This document shows positions 8,653 to 15,576 of a stretch of 64,000 bases of DNA, one piece after another. The position numbers were made by a program, and so were the translations under genes. Within the stretch, counting starts at the first letter, position 1. Each line of letters opens with the position of its first letter. The notes under the pieces were generated by a model. It had not been told where the DNA came from. It saw only the letters and a program-made list of their open reading frames with translations, and did not search any database. The stretch is from Anaerofustis butyriciformans (GTDB lineage: Bacteria; Bacillota; Clostridia; Eubacteriales; Anaerofustaceae), in contig NZ_JAYFFH010000001.1 of the NCBI RefSeq assembly GCF_036289385.1, positions 372,001-436,000 of the forward strand, written 5' to 3'.

Positions 8653-9768
8653 TTAAAGTCCAACAAAATTCTTAAAAATATTTGTAAATTTGTAAAATAT
8701 ACCTTTATTAGCATTTTTATGTGCTAAATGTTCACTGTAAGAATAAGTTTCATTATTAACATTAACGCTGTAATTTAATATGTAATTATCACTTCCTGAG
8801 TTATACACTTTCTTATAATCAACTTTGTACTTTTCTCCATCTTTTAAGGGAAAATATATATCATTTTCTGCAGTAAGTTTTGTAATACCTTTTTTGCTGT
8901 TTTTAAGAGGCAGAGTTTTTATGTATTCACCTTTTTCGATAATTTTTTCCATTTTATAATTACTAAAAGACATATCAAGTAAATTTTTACTGTCTGTGTA
9001 ATGATCTGCACTTTTTAATACTACCCCCACAACCTGCATATCATTTCTCTTAGCAGCAAAAACAAAACACTTCCCTGCCTTTTTTGTATATCCTGTCTTT
9101 ACACCATTTGAACCATCAAAACTATTTAAAAGTTTGTTTCTGTTATATATTACTCTACCGTTCTCTTTTCCCTCATATGACATACTCCACTTTTTATCAT
9201 TTATTATTTTTACGAAATTTTCATTTTTCATGGCATATGATGCAAGAAGTGCAAAATCATAAGCGGTAGTATAATGTTCATCGTCAGGAAGTCCGTTTGG
9301 ATTTTTAAAGTTAGTATTTTTCATTCCCAATTCTTTTGCTTTTTCATTCATCATTTTGGCAAATCCTTCTATTGAACCTCCAATATGATAAGCTACCGCA
9401 ACTGCTGCATCATTACCAGATACAAGCATCATTCCGTGTAGTAAATCTTCAAGGGTTAATTTTTCCCCTTCCTTTAAATATATACTTGTTCCCTCAATTC
9501 CTGTATATTCCTTTTTTATTTCAACAATGTCATTTAAGCTTCCTTTTTCCAAAGCTAAAACGGCGGTCATAACCTTTGTTGTTGAAGCCATAGGGAGTTT
9601 TTCGTCTTTATTTTTGGAATATAAAAGCCTATTTGTGCTGCACTCCAAAACCGCATATGCCTTTGAATTTATACTAAAGGCCTCTACATTTTTTTGTTTA
9701 GGCAGACTAAAAAAAGATACAAGTAAAACAAATACACATAAAATAATCGATATAACTTTATTTTTCAT
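8653..9768 (-). CDS. D-alanyl-D-alanine carboxypeptidase (peptidase S11, PBP5/DacF type)
   Basis: 371 residues. A signal peptide is at about 1-30. The penicillin-binding catalytic set is complete: STTK (the SxxK nucleophile, residues about 62-65), SGN at about 117-119, and KTG at about 224-226. The C-terminal β-rich PBP5-C domain follows (about 270-345), ending in a short hydrophobic/amphipathic helix (FYKFTNIFKNFVGL) that would hold it at the membrane surface. It trims the terminal D-Ala from peptidoglycan stem peptides. Sporulating clostridia carry vegetative (DacA) and sporulation (DacB, DacF) versions. With spoIIID divergent next door a sporulation role is possible but not shown. Confidence 0.93.
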   Translation of the reverse strand: MKNKVISIILCVFVLLVSFFSLPKQKNVEAFSINSKAYAVLECSTNRLLYSKNKDEKLPMASTTKVMTAVLALEKGSLNDIVEIKKEYTGIEGTSIYLKEGEKLTLEDLLHGMMLVSGNDAAVAVAYHIGGSIEGFAKMMNEKAKELGMKNTNFKNPNGLPDDEHYTTAYDFALLASYAMKNENFVKIINDKKWSMSYEGKENGRVIYNRNKLLNSFDGSNGVKTGYTKKAGKCFVFAAKRNDMQVVGVVLKSADHYTDSKNLLDMSFSNYKMEKIIEKGEYIKTLPLKNSKKGITKLTAENDIYFPLKDGEKYKVDYKKVYNSGSDNYILNYSVNVNNETYSYSEHLAHKNANKGIFYKFTNIFKNFVGL

Positions 9769-9934
9769 AAAACCATCTCTTCCCTTTTATTCTATGTTTA
9801 TTTATATGTATCTAAAATAATTTAATGTTAAGGACAAAGCATAATAAACCGTTCTTTATTACTCAAAAATTTTTTTTATTTTAATCATATATTTATAAAA
9901 AAAACATAACTTTTAATTAAGTGAGGAAAAAGGT

Positions 9935-10219
9935 ATGTTAGATAATATAAAAACAAGAGTTATTAAAGAAGCAAATTATATTGTAGATAATAAATCCACA
10001 ATAAGAAAGTGTGCAGATATTTTTAAAGTAAGTAAAAGCACCGTACATAACGATTTATCAAAAAGGCTAAATAAAATCGATATATCATTATATAAAAAAG
10101 TAAGAGATATTATAGAAATAAACAAAGAACAAAGACATATACGAGGCGGAATTGCAACAAAAGAAAAATATAGGGAAATAAGAAATGAAAAGAAACAAAA
10201 GAAAGAAACTAAGCTTTAG
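9935..10219 (+). CDS. spoIIID: Sporulation transcriptional regulator SpoIIID
   Basis: 94 residues. The DNA-binding helix-turn-helix reads CADIFKVSKSTVHNDLSKRL (about 27-46). It is followed by the conserved basic C-terminal element EQRHIRGGIATKEKY (about 69-83), which also contacts DNA in SpoIIID. Length and motif order match the family well. SpoIIID acts in the mother cell after engulfment, activating sigK and tuning the σE regulon. A ribosome binding site (GAGGAAAAAGGT) precedes the ATG. Its last 35 bases overlap the start of the next gene, so the two are translated from one message. The gene marks the organism as a spore former. Confidence 0.93.
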   Translation: MLDNIKTRVIKEANYIVDNKSTIRKCADIFKVSKSTVHNDLSKRLNKIDISLYKKVRDIIEINKEQRHIRGGIATKEKYREIRNEKKQKKETKL

Positions 10220-11378
10220 GCTTGTAAGTGCTGTTTTACTTATAATATTAATATTTACGTATAAATTTTATATTAGAGATATTTATATAGATAAGTTTAT
10301 AAATAAAGAACAGACAAAAACATATCAAGGACTTATTAATCTATGGGACAGCCCCACAAGAAGCGTTATAGGAAGCAGCTATGGTTTTATAAACAACGCC
10401 ATATATAACTTTGAAGAGGAAAGCGAATTATTACAAATAGAACTTAGGGAACTTTCTTTTGAAGGCGCAAAGACACTTGCAAACGAAAAAGCACAAAGTG
10501 AAAATCACCCTGACATAATAAGTAAATACATTGAAAATACCATAACAAAAACAGACAATATTATGTACGATAAAGAATTTGTAAAATATATGAAAGAAAC
10601 CTACGGTATAAAAAAAATAAAAGAAGAGGAAGAAAGATGTATATTTCCGTTATATGGTTCTTTTAACGTTATAATAATAAACAAAACCGCCTTTGAAGAA
10701 ATGGGAATAAACCTTCCTAGTAAAGATTGGAGTTACAATACTTTTATAAACCTAATCAGAGAAATAAAAGAAAAGGATACAAAAAAAGAAAAAATACCCT
10801 TTGATATGATTGTAGACGAAGATAACTTTTCATATATGAATTTTATTCTTGATAACGGATACGAAAATATAGGATATAAAAAACTTGAAACATTAAAAAA
10901 AGAACTTAAGGGATATAATTGTTTAAAAACTAAGAAAAGCGAAGAAGATGTTCATTATGACTTATACAATTCTAAAACAATGATATATGCAGGAAATATG
11001 GATGATGTGAATTATTTAATAAGAACAAAAGACAAGGAAAATGCTTTTGAGTTTGAAGTATATCCCTACCCTTATGAAACAAAAAAAGTAAACTTTATGC
11101 AAAATGTAAAAAGTTATTATCTGTTAAATACAAAAGATGAATCAAAAGAAACGGTAATAAAAAATTTTATGGAGTATTTATATCAAAAGGAAGGTGAAAA
11201 TATACTTAATATTCAAGGAAAAATCCCAATGTTTAAAGTAAATTATAATGCTCAAAAATTAAAGTATCCATATTTAAAAGATTATATAAATTTAGAAGAA
11301 TATTATTCAACCGAAGATGAAGAATTTATTTTAAAACAAAAAGATATTTATAAAGAAGTCAAAAATATTTTAAAATAA
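10185..11378 (+). CDS. Membrane-anchored extracellular solute-binding-like protein
   Basis: 397 residues. A basic start (MKRNKRKKLSFR) and a membrane segment at about 12-27 are not followed by a lipobox cysteine, so the protein is probably held by an uncleaved helix. The rest has the layout of family 1 solute-binding proteins: PLYGSFNVIIINKTAFEEMGINLP..WSYNTFINLIREI in the middle and a late YLYQKEGENILNIQGKIPMFK. No permease or ATPase genes are near, so it is not an ordinary transporter part. It overlaps spoIIID by 35 bp, which suggests expression with sporulation. A sensing or spore-assembly role is an inference. Confidence 0.65.
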   Translation: MKRNKRKKLSFRLVSAVLLIILIFTYKFYIRDIYIDKFINKEQTKTYQGLINLWDSPTRSVIGSSYGFINNAIYNFEEESELLQIELRELSFEGAKTLANEKAQSENHPDIISKYIENTITKTDNIMYDKEFVKYMKETYGIKKIKEEEERCIFPLYGSFNVIIINKTAFEEMGINLPSKDWSYNTFINLIREIKEKDTKKEKIPFDMIVDEDNFSYMNFILDNGYENIGYKKLETLKKELKGYNCLKTKKSEEDVHYDLYNSKTMIYAGNMDDVNYLIRTKDKENAFEFEVYPYPYETKKVNFMQNVKSYYLLNTKDESKETVIKNFMEYLYQKEGENILNIQGKIPMFKVNYNAQKLKYPYLKDYINLEEYYSTEDEEFILKQKDIYKEVKNILK

Positions 11379-11406
11379 AAAAAGCAGGTCAGCCTGCTTT
11401 TTTTAA
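11376..11406. terminator. Bidirectional rho-independent terminator
   Basis: AAAAAGCAGG-TCAG-CCTGCTTTTT lies between the convergent solute-binding-like gene and csm6. It has A-runs and T-runs on both sides. Confidence 0.85.
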
Positions 11407-12719
11407 AGTTCATCTATTATTTTTTTGTTCATTTCATCATAACTGTTTAAATATTCTTTACTAAAAGGAATATCAGTATATTTTAATAAGTCTACAATCA
11501 TATTAAATACTTCATTTGACGTATATCCTGTAGTTTGTTTTACATATTCATCTGTTACTGATTTAATTTGATGAGCTGCTGTGTTTCTGACTTTACTTTC
11601 TACATCTCTTACTTCGTTTATCTTATCTTTCACAGCATCATTAGTGCAAAATCCATCAATTAAAAATTTAAAATGAACACTTTTTAATGTGTCCGTAGTA
11701 TTAAACTTACCGTTTAAAGCATTAGGACCGTTTATTGTATCTAAAACACGGCTGTCCCCGTTTCTTAATTTTCCGTCAGACCATTTTTTTATTTCATCGT
11801 CCATAAATGTATAATCATCAATATTTAATCCGGAATACTTTTCAAATATTTTTATACTGATTTCCAAAAACAATGGAGAAATCGCTCTAATAAAATCAGC
11901 ATACTCTTTTTTTTCGATTTTAATTTTTAATGATAAAAGATATTCTATAATATCTCTGTCTTCTCTTCTATTTATAGGAAGAAAATGTTCGTTATATTTT
12001 GAAATATACCTTGTCATATTTGCAAAGTCAAGCTGAAGTCTTCTATATGCCCCATTTAACAAGTCCATAAATTTATCGCTTATAAACTCTTTTGAACCAT
12101 TTGCGATATCTATCGCAGAAGAATAATTATATTTTCTTATTTGCTCCTTTATAATATCTGCTTTAATTTAAAAAGCAAGGTTTCTTTTTTTAGATTTCTT
12201 ACATCTATTTTCAAAGTTTTCCTCGTTATCTATATTACATTCCCACATTAATTCAACATCATAATCTTTTTCCATTCCATCGTTCATTCTTTTTACTGGG
12301 GTAGAAACTTGTATTGGAATGAGGTTTTCTTCCCCAAGAACAGATAAAATCTGAACAGAGCTTTTCATTGCAGGAGAACCCGAAGATACATTTACATATA
12401 TTTCACTCTCAGGATTTTCTTTTCTGATTCTTTTTATTATTTCTTTAAATTCATCAAAAAAGTCATCAAAAATATGAACATCAACAAGATTTGGTCTTTT
12501 AATAAGTTCGTATTCTATGTTTTTTTCTATATGTTTTGAAAGAAGTTCAAGAGTTTTAGTGTATCTATGGTCTGATTCTTCCTTTTCAACCATTTCCTTT
12601 GAAAGATACATATAAACTTTATCAGGTTTAAACACTCTTGAAATATGTATAAAAGCACCATCATAAGACCCTCTTATAGGGTCTGTTCCTCCTATTGGTG
12701 TAAATAAAATTTTTTTCAT
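11403..12719 (-). pseudogene. csm6: csm6: CARF-HEPN ring-nuclease-type RNase split by an in-frame TAA
   Basis: The frame from ATG 12719 to 11403 has 438 codons before the final stop. The SD GGAGGA lies 5-6 nt before this ATG; the ATG at 12731 overlaps it. Codon 184 (12168-12170) is TAA. Before it is the CARF domain that binds cyclic oligoadenylate: LFTPIGGTDPIRGSYDG near the start and VNVSSGSPAMKSS later. After it the same frame continues for 33 codons (IKADIIKEQIRKYNYSSAID) to the ATG at 12068 and through the HEPN domain with its RNase motif RNTAAH (Rx4H). Frame and spacing are exactly as in intact Csm6 of about 420-440 residues. So one nonsense mutation separates sensor from nuclease, unless it is read through or is a sequence error. 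Csm6 is the type III-A ancillary RNase activated by Cas10-made cOA. Confidence 0.88.
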
Positions 12720-12736
12720 AAATTCCTCCATTGTAG

Positions 12737-13190
12737 CGTCCCTGCAATAGGGATTGTTTTGGAAAACACTTAAGGATAAAAGATATATCTTTGGTGGTTC
12801 TCGTCCCTTTTATAGGGATTATTTAAATTACGCAGCAATTAAAACTGCACAAAAAGACACGATTTCGTCCCTTTTGTAGAGATTTTTTATTGCTATTATA
12901 CACCTTAAAGAAAAGGATAATAGATATATTCGTCTCTTTTTAGAGATTAAAACAAAACATATATAATCATATACGTTTATTTTATAAATATATTAATTAA
13001 TTTACAATATATAAATATTTAATACATAACTATAAAGTCCCTTTTATAGGGATTTTTCATTAATATCGAAGTACATAAGTTAAAAGTATAGTATTTTCGT
13101 CCCTACTATAGGGATTATTTTTATACATCAAAAATAAAATCAACACAATTCTAAAAAACACGTTTTCGTCCCTGTTATAGGAATTTATAT
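12737..13190 (-). CRISPR. Small degenerate type III-A CRISPR array in two modules (seven repeats)
   Basis: Seven imperfect copies of a stem-loop, minus-strand core AATCCCTATAAAAGGGACG, lie at about 12737, 12802, 12866, 12931, 13036, 13098 and 13167 (plus-strand position of CGTCCC-like start). Steps are 62-69 bp except one of 105 bp that separates two modules. In minus orientation the best copy ends GGGACGAGAAC, identical to the 3' end of the Staphylococcus epidermidis Csm repeat, whose last eight bases are the crRNA tag. Other copies end ACGAAAAC, ACGAAAAT or ACGAAATC, and two lack the tag. Repeats of about 36-37 bp with AT-rich 5' arms and spacers of about 27-32 bp fit. The degeneracy is unusual. 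Transcription would run toward csm6. Confidence 0.7.
12978..13016 (-). repeat. Leader-like direct repeat, copy A
   Basis: 39 bp matching 13220-13258 with 3 mismatches (contains TATTTTAT, ATATTAATT, TTTACAATATA). It stands about 30 bp to the right of the four-repeat module, the leader side if the array is read on the minus strand. Confidence 0.6.
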
Positions 13191-13219
13191 TATTTCTATA
13201 TATCTTATACTGTATGTTT

Positions 13220-13258
13220 TATTTTATCAATATATTAATTCATTTACAATATAGAAAT
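13220..13258 (-). repeat. Leader-like direct repeat, copy B
   Basis: Second copy of the 39-bp sequence, in the same position relative to the three-repeat module. A copied leader-plus-array unit is the simplest explanation. Confidence 0.6.
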
Positions 13259-13414
13259 CTGAATTAAAAATCTACAATAAGATATTTCCCTGATAGTTTA
13301 AAAACTTCATTATTGTATAATATGTTCATTTTAACCTTTATTATATATACAATTAATTTATTATTATAATTTATAAAATTATTCACTTTTTTTCATAAAA
13401 AACCAATGTTAGCA

Positions 13415-13442
13415 TTGACTAACTGGGGGGGGGTGCTATACT
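13415..13442 (+). promoter_or_regulatory. σA-type promoter with nine-G tract in its spacer (candidate phase-variable promoter)
   Basis: A -35 box TTGACT (13415-13420) and a -10 box TATACT (13437-13442) are separated by 16 bp. Nine consecutive G (13425-13433) fill most of that spacer. The expected start is about 20 bp before the SD AAGGAGGA (13463-13470). Slippage in such tracts changes the -35/-10 distance and switches transcription in other bacteria. The boxes are near consensus. No other G run of this length is seen in the window. Confidence 0.7.
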
Positions 13443-13477
13443 TAAGGTATGATATTGATTTCAAGGAGGAATGTATT

Positions 13478-13924
13478 ATGAAAAAAATGAACGATTACAG
13501 AGGAGAAATTATAGGTCCAATACAAGCTGATGGATGGGATATAGATACGATTGTAACAACAATTAAACATATAGCAGAAAATAAATCAATTCCTATTGAT
13601 ATTAAAATTGATGAAATAAGTACCGGAGGTTTATTCGGAAAAAAAATGCCATGCATTATTATCTCTCATCCTAATCCACCAATATCATATTTTCAACATA
13701 TGATTATAATTAATGGAAATATTTTTAATTTTCAATTTTGGGGTATGAGTAAAGCAAACTATAATAATAATATGAAAGAAATGGACAGGAACTCTGGGAA
13801 ATTAAGTGGATTAATAAAAAGCGCATTAAGAAGTGATATGAGCATGGAATTACAAACAGAACAAATTTGGCATCAAAAAATAATATCAATATACAATGAT
13901 ATTTGGTTTCCTAAAAATGAATAA
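13478..13924 (+). CDS. Hypothetical protein, first gene of the cassette inside the CRISPR locus
   Basis: 148 residues from ATG 13478, chosen because AAGGAGGA lies 7 nt upstream; earlier in-frame starts overlap the promoter. There is no signal peptide or membrane helix. The sequence mixes a helical N-terminal part (GWDIDTIVTTIKHIAENKSIP) with a β-rich centre (IDIKIDEISTGGLFGKKMPCIIISHP, HMIIINGNIFNFQFWG) and a polar helical end. I do not recognise the family. It is followed after 35 bp by the Cys-rich protein gene, and both are read against the cas genes from the G-tract promoter. A soluble cytoplasmic protein is likely. A link to immunity is only suggested by position. Confidence 0.7.
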   Translation: MKKMNDYRGEIIGPIQADGWDIDTIVTTIKHIAENKSIPIDIKIDEISTGGLFGKKMPCIIISHPNPPISYFQHMIIINGNIFNFQFWGMSKANYNNNMKEMDRNSGKLSGLIKSALRSDMSMELQTEQIWHQKIISIYNDIWFPKNE

Positions 13925-13959
13925 TATATATTTTTAAATTAAAATGAAGGAGAGATAAA

Positions 13960-14427
13960 ATGGCTAAAACATGTCAAATATGTTATTATTTTGAAGATGA
14001 CTGGAATGAGTTCGGTCAATTTTGGTGTAAATATTATCATTCATGGACAGATATTGACTATGCCGCAAAGTGTACAAAATTCAAACCAGATAGTAGCAGC
14101 GGATCATTATGTTATCTTACAACTGCCTGCGTAGAAATGAGAAATCTGAAAGATGATTGTCATGAATTGACAATGATGAGATCTTTAAGAGATGGTTATA
14201 TGAAAGAACAAAAAAAAGATGAGGAAATTAAAGACTATTATATAACAGCTCCAAAAATTATAAAATGCATTGATATGGAACCTAACAAGGTTGAAATATA
14301 TGATCAATTATATAATAAATACATTTTACCATGTGTTGAAATGATGGATAAAAAAAATGAAAAAGGAGCATATGATAAATATATTAATATGATAAATTTT
14401 TTAAAAACGAAATATAAAATAAAATAA
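13960..14427 (+). CDS. Cys-rich protein with CFI-box-like domain, unknown function
   Basis: 155 residues, SD GGAGAG 9 nt before ATG. The N-terminal 45 residues look like a small zinc-binding module: CQICYYF, WCKYYH and AAKCTKF supply cysteines and histidine. After a Ser/Gly linker comes CYLTTACVEMRNLKDDCHELTMMRSLRD. It resembles the CFI-box domain (C-F-I-A-T-A followed by a helix with L-R-x-F/L-R-D), found as a C-terminal domain in many bacterial proteins of unknown role. The rest is helical. It is the second gene of the cassette and is followed by a strong terminator. No enzymatic motif is evident. Confidence 0.7.
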   Translation: MAKTCQICYYFEDDWNEFGQFWCKYYHSWTDIDYAAKCTKFKPDSSSGSLCYLTTACVEMRNLKDDCHELTMMRSLRDGYMKEQKKDEEIKDYYITAPKIIKCIDMEPNKVEIYDQLYNKYILPCVEMMDKKNEKGAYDKYINMINFLKTKYKIK

Positions 14428-14490
14428 TTATAAAAATAAAACTTTGTTCTTGTATAATTTTATAAAAATCGTTTTACATAACTTATTAAA

Positions 14491-14528
14491 AATAAGAGGA
14501 TAACTTACTATTCCTCTTATTTTTTTTA
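14491..14528 (+). terminator. Rho-independent terminator of the two-gene cassette
   Basis: Perfect 10-bp arms AATAAGAGGA and TCCTCTTATT with an 11-nt loop, then seven or more T. Confidence 0.85.
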
Positions 14529-14730
14529 TGTCTATTTTTCAAAAAAATAAAAAACATATTTTAATAATATGAATATGGAACTTGAATTTAAAAAGACAAA
14601 AATTTATTACATTTAATAACCATAATAAAAATACTATTTTATATTATTCATAATAAATGTTTATTTTCAAACTAAGTTTAAAATTTAATTAAAGTAACAC
14701 TCTTGTATCCGTAAAAATAGAGCAGTTTTT
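14529..14730. other. AT-rich intergenic stretch, nothing recognised
   Basis: No open frame with a ribosome binding site, no repeat and no clear promoter is seen between the cassette terminator and the hairpin cluster. Confidence 0.5.
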
Positions 14731-14831
14731 TCAAGGAAATCTTGTTGCGTAAAAGCTCCACGCAGTGGCGCCCTTTTATCCAAATATTTGGGCGAGCAAA
14801 TATTTGGTGGGGTCTTAGGGGTAAAACCCCT
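14731..14831. repeat. GC-richer cluster of four hairpins next to cas6
   Basis: Four consecutive inverted repeats: CAAG/CTTG (14732-14744), TGCGT/ACGCA (14746-14764), CCAAATATTTG/CAAATATTTGG (11-bp perfect arms, 14780-14807) and AGGGGT/ACCCCT (14817-14831). The last overlaps the TAG stop of cas6. The stretch is far richer in G+C than its surroundings. It could end the cas operon, be a structured RNA, or be a remnant of a dispersed palindromic element. No coding frame is supported. Confidence 0.55.
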
Positions 14832-15576
14832 ATAACAACATTTTTATACACCCCATCCCCTGAGGAGACTTAACACCTATACCTGCATAAGATGCAAAAT
14901 CAAAAAGCAAATGAGTAAGACTTAACAAAGGTTTTGGACCTTTTACATAAAAACTTACGTTACCTATAAATGATTTTATTCCAACATCACTGGATTTAAA
15001 CATAGTACTTTTAATGTTAAAATCCTTTAGTGAAATATTATTTATTAAACTTTCCATTGTTTCTTCATCTTTTAAAGTAACAGGTAAAAATGAATCAGCC
15101 TTGTTTACCATACTTTTTACTATAAGCCTTATATCCGGAACAAAAACATTTTTTCCAAAAGATTTAAAACTTGTGGGAGTTACAAATTTTACTTTTATTA
15201 CCCTGCTTTTTTCTTCTTTATAAAAAGAATTTATATATTCGTTTAAATCTTTTATTTCTTTTAAATTATATTCATATGGAATGTATTTATGGTCTTTATA
15301 AGTAATATTAATAAATCCATCTTTGTTTAATCTTTCGATTAGTGGCAAGATAATATTTTCTCTTGCTTCTTCATTTAATGTGTTTATCTGCCAAATATAT
15401 TCATCGTTAAGCATAAAAACATTTTGAGAATAAGGTTTTAAACCTTGAAGATGTAAAAAGTCCGCATATTCTTTTTTACATGTTTCCATAATATACCCAT
15501 GAAACAACGGTGCATTGTTATAAAAAAGAGGAAACCCCTCTTCTTTTTTAATTTTTATGGTTAATCTTGAAATCAT
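14830..15576 (-). CDS. cas6: CRISPR-associated endoribonuclease Cas6
   Basis: 248 residues from ATG 15576. I prefer this to the longer frame because AGAGG lies about 8 nt upstream and the ATG overlaps the csm5 stop as TAATG. Tandem ferredoxin-like RAMP folds are implied. The C-terminal Gly-rich loop AGIGVKSPQGMGCIKM is the Cas6 signature. An early His lies in the stretch APLFHGYIME (about residue 26), where the family often has its catalytic His. Cas6 cuts the pre-crRNA in the repeat, leaving the 8-nt 5' tag that remains in the Csm complex. Last gene of the operon. Confidence 0.9.
   Translation of the reverse strand: MISRLTIKIKKEEGFPLFYNNAPLFHGYIMETCKKEYADFLHLQGLKPYSQNVFMLNDEYIWQINTLNEEARENIILPLIERLNKDGFINITYKDHKYIPYEYNLKEIKDLNEYINSFYKEEKSRVIKVKFVTPTSFKSFGKNVFVPDIRLIVKSMVNKADSFLPVTLKDEETMESLINNISLKDFNIKSTMFKSSDVGIKSFIGNVSFYVKGPKPLLSLTHLLFDFASYAGIGVKSPQGMGCIKMLL

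Noticed and set aside
12737..13185. Reading the seven hairpins as ordinary terminators
   Set aside because: They lack T-runs, recur at regular 62-69 bp steps and carry the type III crRNA tag in one orientation.
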